Of a stretch of 64,000 nt of DNA, positions 34,544-43,946 are shown piece after piece. Made by a program: the position numbers and the translations under genes. The notes under the pieces are model-generated. The model did no database searches and had not been told where the DNA came from. It worked only from the letters and a program-made list of their open reading frames with translations. Position 1 is the stretch's first letter; every line of letters begins with the position of its first letter. This DNA comes from Bacteroidales bacterium (GTDB lineage: Bacteria > Bacteroidota > Bacteroidia > Bacteroidales > Lentimicrobiaceae), in assembly GCA_016705005.1 (NCBI GenBank), contig JADIZB010000010.1, positions 62,001 through 126,000 of the forward strand, given 5' to 3'.

Positions 34544-34881
34544 ATTGCTATTCGGAATAATGATTTATTTCTTTGTTCTCCTGCTTCAACATACAGGACA
34601 GTTCAAATTTACAAAATGACCTGATTTTGAACTCCCTATCGTTTCCGTGATCAGATCAAAGCATCTTCATTTTTGCTTTTCAAAAACTTCAAAAATTCAA
34701 AAACAACACGGATAATCTGATTTACCGGCATTACCCGGCCTTTTCTTTTTTTGGCTGTACGCCTGAACACACTGAAACCCCTGTTTATTTCAGGATATCC
34801 TAAATCCATTAATGAAGAAAACATGCATAAGTAACCAATCCTGCATTGGAAAATTATGCCCGCTCTGTTTCATTCCTGCAT
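34544..34881. other. AT-rich spacer between two minus-strand cassettes
   Basis: 338 bp with no convincing gene. Several TTCAAAAA-like direct repeats lie around 34,680-34,715. The only clear element is a minus-strand -7 box (34604-34611). No strong minus-strand terminator stem is seen for the upstream cassette. Confidence 0.5.
34604..34611 (-). promoter_or_regulatory. -7 box of the FkbH cassette
   Basis: Reads TAAATTTG on the minus strand, an exact TAnnTTTG match 61 bp before the FkbH start. No clean -33 TTTG is visible. Confidence 0.45.
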
Positions 34882-36345
34882 TCAGTTACTTGTACGTTCT
34901 TCTTCAGCATTCAGTATTGCTTCAGCAATCTTCCGGTTCAGGTCAGGATTGTAATGCGTCAGGTCAACATAACAATCAGGGCAGGAATCCTGAACATCAG
35001 ATATATCATAGAATCCATTCAGATTCCAGTTTGAAATCTGTTTTCTGACTGCCGGTACGATATAGTTAACATTTATAAACAAGGGATTCTGACTTTTTGT
35101 GGCCTGATTTCGCCAGAAGGGATTGCCCTTCGACAAAACACCGATGGGTTGATAGAATACTGAGAATTCAAATCCATAGGCTACCGAAAGTTTCTCTATA
35201 AAACGGAAGTTCGCACTGTAAAACTCGGTAAGTTTCCAGACAACATATCTCAGGCCGGCCGAATCCACAGGATTGTAGGGACTTCGCTGAATTGTCGACA
35301 TAAAATGCTGCTTCGGGTCAGTATTATACAAATTGTCAGGGTCATATACGTTATCATACTTATCCCAGGGTAATTCAGGATAGATTCTGTTGTCACCACT
35401 CTCATCGATAAATGACCTGAGCCACCGGGTAACAGGCAGCTGCCTGAGAAATGATGCTTCAGGTTCCCTGGTTGCTATGTTGTAATCGCTTGTATAGGCA
35501 CTCTTGGCCAATGCCGGGGTTTCGAGTGGATGAAAGTTGGTCTCAATCATCCTGATGAGGTCGTTCAGCCCATCAATAAAGATTACTTTCTGTGGCTGAT
35601 AACCTTTCTTCAGGAGTAGAAGCAATTTCTCAATTTCATCACTCTGATGGTAAGCGTGTACCCCAAAATTTATGTAAGTGTTGCTGGTGTCGAGCCGGTT
35701 CAGAAAGGCTGATATGGTTTCATTGTCGCTGACACCCTGGCCGAATGTGGTTGAGCCTCCGAATACCCAGACAGCCCCGTTTATCCTGGATGCAGCATTC
35801 ATGCTGGTCACACTCCTATCGAACCTGATTCCTTCAAAACCGGTATTATAGTGTTTCGAATTCTGGATTTTTTCCTGAAATTCAAGTACCGGATGATTGG
35901 CATACGGGCTGGTCAGCATTAATAATTCACCGATATCTTCATCACTCTTTCCGGGATAAACAACCCTCATAAACTCAATCGAATCTTTAAAGAGTTCCTG
36001 CGGACTATAAAAACCGGAATTGTCTGTTTTGTTTGTGTCCGGCTTTTTGATCATCAGGGCGGCCAGAACATTCACAAGGATAATCAGAATCAATACGTTA
36101 AGCACAATAACTGCAAAATCCCGGTATTTTTCTGTTACCCAATGAATAAACTCTTTCCTTTTAAAGAAAAAACCAATCCCTGAGCCCAACAGGGCAAGTG
36201 AACCCATTAAAATACCGCCAAACACCGTCAGGGAGAATGAACTTCCCATAAACCAGGTAATTAACCATGGGTTTAATAACAGCCCGCTGATCATCAGGAT
36301 TATACCCGCTGTGCGGTATCGTTTAACTTCAGGGGTAATGCCCAT
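34882..36345 (-). CDS. SGNH/GDSL-type protein with N-terminal membrane helices
   Basis: A 487-aa protein with two or three membrane segments in the first 110 residues, then an SGNH domain: VWVFGGSTTFGQGVSDNETI (Ser), INFGVHAYHQSDE (Gly/Asn region), VIFIDGLNDL and the Asp/His block VDLTHYNPDL. It follows the carbamoyltransferase by 7 bp. This kind of protein recurs with carbamoyltransferase, DUF5989 and SxtJ genes. It probably edits acyl groups on the exported polymer; direction of reaction is unknown. Confidence 0.75.
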   Translation of the reverse strand: MGITPEVKRYRTAGIILMISGLLLNPWLITWFMGSSFSLTVFGGILMGSLALLGSGIGFFFKRKEFIHWVTEKYRDFAVIVLNVLILIILVNVLAALMIKKPDTNKTDNSGFYSPQELFKDSIEFMRVVYPGKSDEDIGELLMLTSPYANHPVLEFQEKIQNSKHYNTGFEGIRFDRSVTSMNAASRINGAVWVFGGSTTFGQGVSDNETISAFLNRLDTSNTYINFGVHAYHQSDEIEKLLLLLKKGYQPQKVIFIDGLNDLIRMIETNFHPLETPALAKSAYTSDYNIATREPEASFLRQLPVTRWLRSFIDESGDNRIYPELPWDKYDNVYDPDNLYNTDPKQHFMSTIQRSPYNPVDSAGLRYVVWKLTEFYSANFRFIEKLSVAYGFEFSVFYQPIGVLSKGNPFWRNQATKSQNPLFINVNYIVPAVRKQISNWNLNGFYDISDVQDSCPDCYVDLTHYNPDLNRKIAEAILNAEEERTSN

Positions 36346-36352
36346 CAGGATT

Positions 36353-38221
36353 CTAATCTAGTTTAAACTCTTCTTTCCAGTTGGAATCATTTTTAAGTTC
36401 AAGTTGTTCCTGCTTATCAAAAAGATAATTACCCATAACAAGATAATCTATTTCTGTCCGCATAAAACACCTGTAACCGTCGTCGGGCGTGCAAACAATG
36501 GGTTCGCCCCTCACATTGAAACTTGTATTGACGACAATACCATACCCGGTTATCTTTTTAAAGTCGTTGATTACCTGCCAGTAGCGAGGATTTACACTTT
36601 TAGCGACACTCTGAAGACGGGCTGAATAGTCAACATGCGTAATTGCCGGCACATCTGACCTTAAAAAGTAAAGCCGTTCCGAAAGATTGCCGTTATGGTA
36701 ACCTTCGGGCAGTGGAATACGTCTTTTCTCAACGACAGGAACAACCAGCAACATATAGGGCGATGGTCTGTCAAGTTCAAAAAAACCGGAAACATCCTCT
36801 TCAAGAACAGTTGGGGCAAAAGGCCTGAATCCTTCACGATATTTAATCTTCAGGTTCATTTTCTTCTGCATATCCGGATTTCTTGCGTCTCCAAGTATTG
36901 ACCTGTTGCCTAGAGCCCTTGGTCCGTATTCCATCCGTCCCTGAAACCATCCGATAACTTTTCCATCAGCGATGAGGCCGGCTACCCTGGCAGAAAGTTC
37001 GTCAAAATTACTGTACAACTTAAACTTTGCATTGTATTTCCTTGCTGTCCGTTCAATATCAAGGCCCGAATACTCTGGTCCAAGATATGCCCCTTTCATT
37101 CCATCCGGACTGGTTTGAGGAATGCGGTCCTTGCCCATCCAGATATGCCAGGCAGCCAGAGCTGCTCCCAGTGCTCCGCCGGCATCCCCTGAAGCAGGCT
37201 GAACCCAAACATCACTGAAAAGGCCTGAAGCAAGCAGCTTACCATTGGCAACACTATTCAAAGCAACCCCACCGGCCATAACAAGATTGTTGCTGCCGGT
37301 CAGTTCTCTGGCTGTTTTTGCCATCATCAGCATCACTTCCTCGGTAACCTGCTGAATGGCAAGAGCCATATTCATATATGGTTGGGTCAGAAGGGTTTCT
37401 TCCGGCCTCGGTGGAATCCCGAACAACTGCTGCCAACGTACATTATTCGTCATTTTAAGACCTGTAGCAAAATCAAAATAATCCATATTGAGCAATACAG
37501 ATCCATCCTCGCGGATATCAACCAGATTTTCCAGAATTAGTCTTTTGAATTCATGCGTTTCCGGTGAATCAGGATTCCCATAAGGGGCCAGACCCATTAA
37601 TTTATATTCGCCGCTGTTGACTTTAAACCCACAATAGTAGGTAAATGCTGAATAAAGCAAACCAATGGAATGGGGGAAATGCAATTCGCGAAGAATCTCA
37701 ATCTGGCGGCCTTTGCCATGGGCAATGATGGCAGTTGCCCACTCCCCGACTCCATCAAGAGTAAGAATAGCTGCATCCTCAAAAGGAGAGGGATAGAACG
37801 CACTTGCAGCATGCGAAAGGTGATGCTCAGGGAACAATACAGGTACATGACTCCCCTTGGTTTTCCCCAGTTTTTCCAATTCCTTGTTGAGCATGCTTTT
37901 CATAAACAGCTTTTCCTTTATCCAGACAGGAATCGCTGACCTGAAACTCAGGAGGCCCTTCGGGGCAAAGGCATGATATGTTTCGAGGAGTCTTTCAAAT
38001 TTTATATACGGCTTATCATAAAAAACGACCGCTTTCAGGTTTTTATAATCAACTCCGGCTTCAGCAAGAACGTATTTTGCAGCATTCAACGGAAAAGAAG
38101 AATCCTGCTTTTTACGGGTAAACCTTTCTTCATGAGCAGCGGCGATGATCTCACCATCAACGATGATTGCAGCGGCACTGTCGTGATAATAAGCCGAAAT
38201 ACCAAGAATAGCTTCAGACAT
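36353..38221 (-). CDS. Carbamoyltransferase (NodU/TobZ-like)
   Basis: A 622-aa enzyme of the NodU/CmcH/TobZ family. The N-terminal Kae1-like domain begins MSEAILGISAYYHDSAAAI with HHLSHAASAFYPSPFEDAAILTLDG. The C-terminal domain has WFQGRMEYGPRALGNRSILGDARN and GRAxRPFAP-type segments. It transfers a carbamoyl group from carbamoyl phosphate via carbamoyl-AMP onto a hydroxyl, here probably a sugar. The start at 38221 is chosen over a TTG five codons upstream. It is 18 bp after the DUF5989 gene. Confidence 0.9.
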   Translation of the reverse strand: MSEAILGISAYYHDSAAAIIVDGEIIAAAHEERFTRKKQDSSFPLNAAKYVLAEAGVDYKNLKAVVFYDKPYIKFERLLETYHAFAPKGLLSFRSAIPVWIKEKLFMKSMLNKELEKLGKTKGSHVPVLFPEHHLSHAASAFYPSPFEDAAILTLDGVGEWATAIIAHGKGRQIEILRELHFPHSIGLLYSAFTYYCGFKVNSGEYKLMGLAPYGNPDSPETHEFKRLILENLVDIREDGSVLLNMDYFDFATGLKMTNNVRWQQLFGIPPRPEETLLTQPYMNMALAIQQVTEEVMLMMAKTARELTGSNNLVMAGGVALNSVANGKLLASGLFSDVWVQPASGDAGGALGAALAAWHIWMGKDRIPQTSPDGMKGAYLGPEYSGLDIERTARKYNAKFKLYSNFDELSARVAGLIADGKVIGWFQGRMEYGPRALGNRSILGDARNPDMQKKMNLKIKYREGFRPFAPTVLEEDVSGFFELDRPSPYMLLVVPVVEKRRIPLPEGYHNGNLSERLYFLRSDVPAITHVDYSARLQSVAKSVNPRYWQVINDFKKITGYGIVVNTSFNVRGEPIVCTPDDGYRCFMRTEIDYLVMGNYLFDKQEQLELKNDSNWKEEFKLD

Positions 38222-38239
38222 ACTTGTTGGTCCCAAAAC

Positions 38240-38389
38240 TTAAAAAAGGGTATAAATAAAAGGTGCTATAGCAGACCCGCTGGTCAAAACAATCAATACT
38301 CCGAAAAGGAGCAACACCAGAATTACAGGAAGGAGCCAGAATTTCTTTCTGACTCTTAAAAATGACCATAAGTCTTTTAAGAATTCCAT
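38240..38389 (-). CDS. DUF5989-like small membrane protein
   Basis: A 49-aa protein, too short for most gene callers: a short charged N-terminus (MEFLKDLWSFLRVRKKF) and one hydrophobic helix (about residues 18-36), ending in a conserved-looking SGSAIAPFIYTLF. It lies between SxtJ and carbamoyltransferase genes with 14 and 18 bp gaps, the standard place for a DUF5989 protein. Its function is unknown; constant association suggests it helps assemble the membrane complex. Confidence 0.8.
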   Translation of the reverse strand: MEFLKDLWSFLRVRKKFWLLPVILVLLLFGVLIVLTSGSAIAPFIYTLF

Positions 38390-38403
38390 AGTTTCATTAG
38401 GTA

Positions 38404-38817
38404 TTAATATGGTTTTTCAATATCTTCAGCACGAAACAAATGATTTCTTATATGCATTACCGTGGATGTACCTTTCCTGAACTGCCTGAGCCTGAGATTG
38501 TCAATACCGACCAGCTTCCGGAATAATGCAACCGGGAGTACAACAATGAAGTAAACCAGGGCCAGCAGCACCTGCGACATCACCGTACCAATAAGATGTG
38601 AAAGTCCAAACCAGACTACAGCCAACGGAAAAAACCAGCCAGGGGCAATCATTACCAGCAGCACAACGGGAATGGCAAGTTTGAACAAGACCGGATTACC
38701 GGTAAATAAACCAGCGAGCAACAGGATCAGAATCATAGCCAGACCTGTATCTTTCGATTGCTCCCTGCTAATGGAAGTTGAGAAGTATATCTTCTTTTCT
38801 GCTTTGGTCTCAGACAT
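38404..38817 (-). CDS. SxtJ-like membrane protein
   Basis: A 137-aa protein with two to four membrane segments (LAMILILLLAGLF, LAIPVVLLVMIAPGWFFPLAVVWFGL, VLLALVYFIVVLPVALF) and a cytoplasmic C-terminus with LRKLVGIDNLRL-like residues. It is the first gene of the minus-strand SxtJ-DUF5989-carbamoyltransferase-SGNH operon, a recurrent set in polysaccharide loci. Its biochemical role is not established. Confidence 0.8.
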   Translation of the reverse strand: MSETKAEKKIYFSTSISREQSKDTGLAMILILLLAGLFTGNPVLFKLAIPVVLLVMIAPGWFFPLAVVWFGLSHLIGTVMSQVLLALVYFIVVLPVALFRKLVGIDNLRLRQFRKGTSTVMHIRNHLFRAEDIEKPY

Positions 38818-39203
38818 CAGCTTTTGTAATTAAAAAAACAGAACATGAAAATGACAATCAGTAAACCAGACAATGAATAGTTGCAGATAAACACAGGAGG
38901 AACATAATAAACAGATACATTGGAACAACACAGATAATGAAATGTTCATATCAAAAGAAAGCTCAACCAAAGCGGTACCGGTGGAAGACCTTTTCCTGAA
39001 TTAATGATCAAATTTCGTATATTTTATTCAGATTTCAAGAACCCGTAACAGTAAAACGTCTAATTTTATTCCATGAATGAACATAATCGGGGTTTTATGA
39101 TTAATAAAGCAGCAAATGACTTCGGCTGAATCAGGAGATTATTTATAATAATTGAAATAACTTTGAAAATTTTCAATCATTTTTCTATCAAAGTACAGCC
39201 ACG
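38818..39203. other. Divergent spacer between SxtJ cassette and plus-strand EPS operon
   Basis: 386 bp, AT-rich, no gene seen. The -7 box at 39158-39165 serves the plus-strand operon. No CAAAnnTA-type minus-strand box is seen close to the sxtJ-like start. Confidence 0.5.
39158..39165 (+). promoter_or_regulatory. -7 box of the long plus-strand EPS operon
   Basis: TAACTTTG, an exact TAnnTTTG match, 38 bp before the ATG at 39204. The -33 element is not clear. Confidence 0.55.
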
Positions 39204-40433
39204 ATGACAGTTGGATTCTATTTATCAAAAATACAGCCAAGTGATGGCGGGATATACCAGTATTCCATCTATGTACTTAAAATGTTGCTGAAATGCAGTG
39301 AGATAGAAAAAATTTACATTTTCCATTCCTTTAATCAGGTAGTTGAGTTTGAACAATATCTCAGCCATCCTAAAGTAAAGGTGGTATTGCATGACAGGAA
39401 TGGCAAATTGTATAATTTCCTGAAAAAGACCTCAGAGTTTTACCTGACGAGGTTTTACCTGAAGAGAATGTCGTACAGGTTTCATTACATGCTATATAAT
39501 CTCCTGAATCCTGACAGAAGATTCCTGAACAGGTACAACCTGGATGTTTTGCATGTGCCCAGGCAGCATTCTCCGGCTTATAACCTTAAATTTCCGGTAA
39601 TTATCTCCATGCACGACGTACAGCAATTTCATTTTCCGGAATTCTTTTCACCCATCGAGCGGATTTACAAGTCAATCCGGTATTTTACCACCATGAGTGA
39701 AGCCAATCATGTGATAGTATCTTATGATCATGTAAAAGTGGATCTCAAAAAATATTTCCGTGATGTAAAAACCGACGTTTCGGTATGCCCTGTGCCCATG
39801 GATGAAGACTGGGTTTCAGGTAAACCTGCCACCGGAGCTGATGAACTGATGAAAAAGTATGGTATTCCGGATCAGATAATACTTACACCGGCTGCAACCT
39901 GGGAACATAAAAATCATACGGCGGTGCTCGAAGCGCTGGTGCAGCTTCGCAGCGAAGGTTTACGGATTTTCTGGGTTTCGACCGGGAATAAAACCGGCTT
40001 TTACCCCACGCTTGAAAAGAAGGTTAATGCGCTTGGATTAAATGACCAGGTACTTTTTACGGGAGTGGTCCCTGATGCCGATCTGCTGGGATTATATAAA
40101 ATGGCGCGGCTGGTGGTTATCCCAACCCTGTATGAAGCCGGATCCGGCCCGTTGTTTGAAGCCATGCGGTACCAATCTCCGGTTATCTGTTCCAACGTGA
40201 CTTCTTTGCCTGAAACCATCGGCAATCCTGAATTTGTATTCGAACCCGGCAATAGCAGACAAATAGCTGATTATATAAAAAGGGGGCTGACTGACGAAGC
40301 GTATAAGAAAAGGAACCTGGAAAATTCTGAACAAAGGATCAGTTATTTCAAAAATCTGAACTATGCGCCTGCCTTTATTGAAGCCTATCAAAAAGCTATG
40401 CTCGTTTTTCGCACCAACCGGATCGTTGAATAA
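39204..40433 (+). CDS. GT4-family glycosyltransferase
   Basis: A 409-aa GT-B fold glycosyltransferase using a nucleotide sugar. The C-terminal domain has the acid/base E-x7-E pattern in YEAGSGPLFEAMRYQSPVICSN and the sugar-nucleotide loops LTPAATWEHKNH and VLFTGVVPDADLLGLYK. The N-terminal domain starts with GFYLSKIQPSDGGIYQYS. It opens the plus-strand operon. Confidence 0.87.
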   Translation: MTVGFYLSKIQPSDGGIYQYSIYVLKMLLKCSEIEKIYIFHSFNQVVEFEQYLSHPKVKVVLHDRNGKLYNFLKKTSEFYLTRFYLKRMSYRFHYMLYNLLNPDRRFLNRYNLDVLHVPRQHSPAYNLKFPVIISMHDVQQFHFPEFFSPIERIYKSIRYFTTMSEANHVIVSYDHVKVDLKKYFRDVKTDVSVCPVPMDEDWVSGKPATGADELMKKYGIPDQIILTPAATWEHKNHTAVLEALVQLRSEGLRIFWVSTGNKTGFYPTLEKKVNALGLNDQVLFTGVVPDADLLGLYKMARLVVIPTLYEAGSGPLFEAMRYQSPVICSNVTSLPETIGNPEFVFEPGNSRQIADYIKRGLTDEAYKKRNLENSEQRISYFKNLNYAPAFIEAYQKAMLVFRTNRIVE

Positions 40434-40445
40434 TCAATTCTGAAA

Positions 40446-41693
40446 ATGGCTAAGCGACTGGTAATTTTCTTTATTGTCATAACTTCCATGGAATTATTCA
40501 ATATAATCTTCCTTGGAAAAAACCTCATAAAAATAGCTGAACTAGCCGGAATCGGTGTTGTTCTGCTGGTTATCCTGCTGCAATCTGTTTACAACAGGGA
40601 CGAGGGCTTCAAATTGCATTTCAAATGGGAGATTCTCCTGATTTTCATCAGTCTTATCCTGAGCATGCTGATGGCATATTCGGGACATAACCAGAGCTTT
40701 GGCATTACAGCTGTTGCCCAGCGGTTCATGTATTTTTATTTTTTCTATTTCGCACTTCACCTGATCCGGATTTCGGATTTGGATCTGAAACAGATGTTTA
40801 TCTACCTGGCCGTTGTACACACCATTTTTTACATGCTGCAATTTGCAGCCTACCCGACCATTCTGTTTGATATTAAGGTATCCGACAGCCGCGGCACCCT
40901 CAGAATTTTCCTTGCTGGTTTGTCCTATCTCATACTTGCCTATTTTTATGTACTGAATAATCTTTTTAAGGATTTTTCTATAGGAAAGCTGGCCCTCCTC
41001 TTCTTCTTTTTCAGTGTATTTATTCTCATGGGTACCCGGCAAATTATCATCTCAATGTTTTTGCTGACAATTATCAATGTTCTGCTGAGTAAAAGGGTTA
41101 AGTCGAAGTTTCTGATCCTGATGCTGGTTGTATTGGCCACCATCCCGATTATTGTAATGTTCCAGGATATTTTTCTAAACCTGCTCAGCGTATCTAAGGA
41201 ACAGAGCGAGGATGTCGGGGATGACACAAGGGTTCGGGCCGCTACTTTCTTTCTGACGGAACTGTTTCCCAATGATGTTGCATACTTTACCGGGAACGGT
41301 GTATCAAGTGCTAATTCCGGTTATGGTGTCATGATTCAGATGTATATGGACCTCTATGGTTTTTACCAGTCTGACATAGGCCTCATCGGCGACTATTGCA
41401 ACTTTGGCGTTCTTTTCGTTCTGGCGGTTTTTATCCTGATCATCAGGGTTCTTTTGATGAAGCTTGATCAGTCACACATGTTTATCAAATACTTTTATAT
41501 TACTGTACTGCTTACGCTTTTTACCGGAGGAGGGCCTTTCGCCAGGGGTGATTCGATTGTAACCATCTGCATGACCCTTTATCTCATCGATGTATTTTTG
41601 CATAATAAAAAATCAGATGAAGAGGAATCAGTTGATGAGACTGATGATATTGAAGATCCGGAAAATACCGAATACCAACATTATTTACAATGA
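40446..41693 (+). CDS. Wzy-like O-antigen/exopolysaccharide polymerase
   Basis: A 415-aa polytopic membrane protein with about 10-12 helices and a large periplasmic loop between residues about 240-310 (GDDTRVRAATFFLTELFPND, GNGVSSANSGYGV), typical of Wzy/WaaL. The C-terminus is a short acidic tail (DEEESVDETDD). Overall sequence conservation in this family is low, so the call rests on topology and neighbourhood. It overlaps the next gene by 4 bp (ATGA). Confidence 0.75.
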   Translation: MAKRLVIFFIVITSMELFNIIFLGKNLIKIAELAGIGVVLLVILLQSVYNRDEGFKLHFKWEILLIFISLILSMLMAYSGHNQSFGITAVAQRFMYFYFFYFALHLIRISDLDLKQMFIYLAVVHTIFYMLQFAAYPTILFDIKVSDSRGTLRIFLAGLSYLILAYFYVLNNLFKDFSIGKLALLFFFFSVFILMGTRQIIISMFLLTIINVLLSKRVKSKFLILMLVVLATIPIIVMFQDIFLNLLSVSKEQSEDVGDDTRVRAATFFLTELFPNDVAYFTGNGVSSANSGYGVMIQMYMDLYGFYQSDIGLIGDYCNFGVLFVLAVFILIIRVLLMKLDQSHMFIKYFYITVLLTLFTGGGPFARGDSIVTICMTLYLIDVFLHNKKSDEEESVDETDDIEDPENTEYQHYLQ

Positions 41694-42604
41694 GAAAGAC
41701 AGAAATAGCGATTCTGATCCCGGTTCATAACGGCCTGGGTTTCACTTCCAAATGCCTGAAGCAGATTTATACACTACTGGCTGATAAACCATTGATAACC
41801 ATAGCCTTTCATGTGATAGTAATTGATGATGGCTCAAACGACGGCACTGAAGAATGGGTAAGGATCAATCATCCAAAAACCACCATCCTCAAGGGTGACG
41901 GCAATCTCTGGTGGAGCGGTGCCATCAACAAAGGCACCAGCTATGCATTGGATGAACTTAAATGCGATTATGTAATATGGTGGAACAATGACATCTCAGC
42001 CTCGCCTGATTATTTTAAAAATCTCGAAAGTATCCTGTCAGAAAATGCTCCTGAAATTGCCGGTTCAAAAATTTATTATGCACACGACCCTACCCTTGTT
42101 TGGTCGATGGGAGGCATATTCAATACCCGAAACGGGAAAAAGCATATGACCGGAATGAATGAACAGGATGGAGAGCAATTCAACAGGATCCATTACGCCG
42201 ACTGGCTACCCGGTATGGGAACAATTCTTCACCGTTCAGTCGTGGAAAAAATCGGCCTTCTCGACAACAAAAACTTTCCACAGTATCATGGCGACAGCGA
42301 TTTCACATTCCGGGCCAGGCTCTCCGGGTATAAAATACCTGTATTTCCACAGCTGAAAATCTGGAATGACAAAAGTAACTCCGGATTACTTCACCGCAAT
42401 AACCTTAACCTGCTGATCACATCACTCAAAGACATTAAATCCAATTATCACATTGGCAAGGATATTCTCTTCTACCGCATGTATTCAACATCGGTGATGG
42501 CCTACCAAACATTAATAATCAAATATTGTTTGTATGTCGGGGGATTTATAAAATGGAGGATTCTCAGCCTATTGGGAATCAGGAAAAGCCGCTTACCATA
42601 TTAA
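41690..42604 (+). CDS. GT2-family glycosyltransferase
   Basis: A 304-aa GT-A fold enzyme: ILIPVHNGLGFTSKCLKQIY, IDDGSNDGTEEWV and ILKGDGNLWWSGAINKGT (nucleotide-binding), WWNNDIS (DxD-like) and HYADWLPGMGTILHR. The segment GDGNLWWSGA is common in rhamnosyltransferases. The C-terminal hydrophobic stretch (about 255-285) may anchor it to the membrane. It lies between the polymerase-like gene and a GT4 gene. Confidence 0.87.
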   Translation: MRKTEIAILIPVHNGLGFTSKCLKQIYTLLADKPLITIAFHVIVIDDGSNDGTEEWVRINHPKTTILKGDGNLWWSGAINKGTSYALDELKCDYVIWWNNDISASPDYFKNLESILSENAPEIAGSKIYYAHDPTLVWSMGGIFNTRNGKKHMTGMNEQDGEQFNRIHYADWLPGMGTILHRSVVEKIGLLDNKNFPQYHGDSDFTFRARLSGYKIPVFPQLKIWNDKSNSGLLHRNNLNLLITSLKDIKSNYHIGKDILFYRMYSTSVMAYQTLIIKYCLYVGGFIKWRILSLLGIRKSRLPY

Positions 42605-42613
42605 ACGCATTTT

Positions 42614-43780
42614 ATGAACATATCAGTTTTTAACGGGGCAGGACAGGTTGATTATATGTATGGACTTGTTTCAGGCCTTGCCCATAACAAAGCAGATGAG
42701 ATAGATGTTTTGGATGTTGATTTAACCAGCGATATTTTTCAAACATTCAGCAATGTTAATTACCACCCGGTTTTCAGGGTACTTCCCCGCTCCTCTCCCT
42801 TCTACAGCAAAGCAACCAATACTCTGAGATTTTATTCACTGCAGATATGGTTTCTGATTTCTAAAAAAGCACGGATCGTCCATTTTCAGTGGCTCGACCG
42901 CTTCATCTATGTTGACCGTATTGTTCTTCCGCTTATAGCAAGGTTATCCGGCCACAGGGTGGTGCTTACAGTTCATAATATAAATGCCGGCAAACGTGAC
43001 AAACGTGATAGTTTTGGGAACAGGATGAGTTTGAAAATCCTTTATCGTCTGGCAAACCGCCTTATCGTTCATACTGAAAAAAGTAAAGAGGAACTGATGG
43101 CAGAATTTCCCATTAAAGAATCGAAGATAGCAGTCATCAAACATGGCATGAATAATCGTGTCACCATTTCCGGTTTAAGCGCCAGTCAAGCCAGAAAGCA
43201 ATTACAGATAAATGAGCAGGAAAAAGTTGTCCTGTTTTTCGGCAACATCGATTACTACAAAGGCCTTGATATTCTGCTGGATAGTTTCAGGGAAATGCCT
43301 GAAAAATTTCTTTCAGAAACCAGATTACTGATTGCAGGTAATTCAAAATCACCGGAATATTCAGCGCTGATCCAAAAGAAAATTGAAGCTCCCGAAATCA
43401 GGGACAGGGTAAGCGCAAGCTTTGGCTATATCAGGGATGAAGATGTTGAAATGTACTTCATGGCAGCAGATTGCATTGTACTTCCTTACCGGAATATATA
43501 TCAGTCGGGTGTTATTTTCATGGCCTATACCTTTGGGTTGCCTCTCATTGTAGCTGACATCGGCAATTTCAGAAATGACATGGTTGAAGGAGAAACCGGA
43601 TTTCTGATCAATATGGATGAACCGGCACAGGTAGGAAAAACACTCCTGAAGTATTTTGATTCCGGGATGTACAGGAATCTGCCTGAAACAAGGGAAAAAA
43701 TAAAGAACTGGGCCTGGCAGAACTATTCGTGGGATCAGATAGGTGCCGAAACCCGGAAACTCTATGAATCAATCAGGTAG
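42614..43780 (+). CDS. GT4-family glycosyltransferase
   Basis: A 388-aa GT-B enzyme with AYTFGLPLIVADIGNFRNDM and the E-rich acceptor region, GNIDYYKGLDILLDSF and RLIVHTEKSKEELM. The usual E-x7-E is replaced by Q-x-G-V in YQSGVIFMAYTFGLP, so the catalytic residue set should be checked. It is followed by a 166-bp spacer before the deacetylase gene. Confidence 0.85.
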   Translation: MNISVFNGAGQVDYMYGLVSGLAHNKADEIDVLDVDLTSDIFQTFSNVNYHPVFRVLPRSSPFYSKATNTLRFYSLQIWFLISKKARIVHFQWLDRFIYVDRIVLPLIARLSGHRVVLTVHNINAGKRDKRDSFGNRMSLKILYRLANRLIVHTEKSKEELMAEFPIKESKIAVIKHGMNNRVTISGLSASQARKQLQINEQEKVVLFFGNIDYYKGLDILLDSFREMPEKFLSETRLLIAGNSKSPEYSALIQKKIEAPEIRDRVSASFGYIRDEDVEMYFMAADCIVLPYRNIYQSGVIFMAYTFGLPLIVADIGNFRNDMVEGETGFLINMDEPAQVGKTLLKYFDSGMYRNLPETREKIKNWAWQNYSWDQIGAETRKLYESIR

Positions 43781-43946
43781 AGAAAAACCGGGGTTTTTAT
43801 TACCCCTGCATATAAGGCCGGATTTTTGCCAATCAATCTGATCTGCTGACATCAGAGGCCTTTCTGAATAAACCGGATTCATGACAAGGGTTATTTTTCC
43901 GGGATTTTGATATTAATGATTAACATGAAATACCTCGCATAAATTT

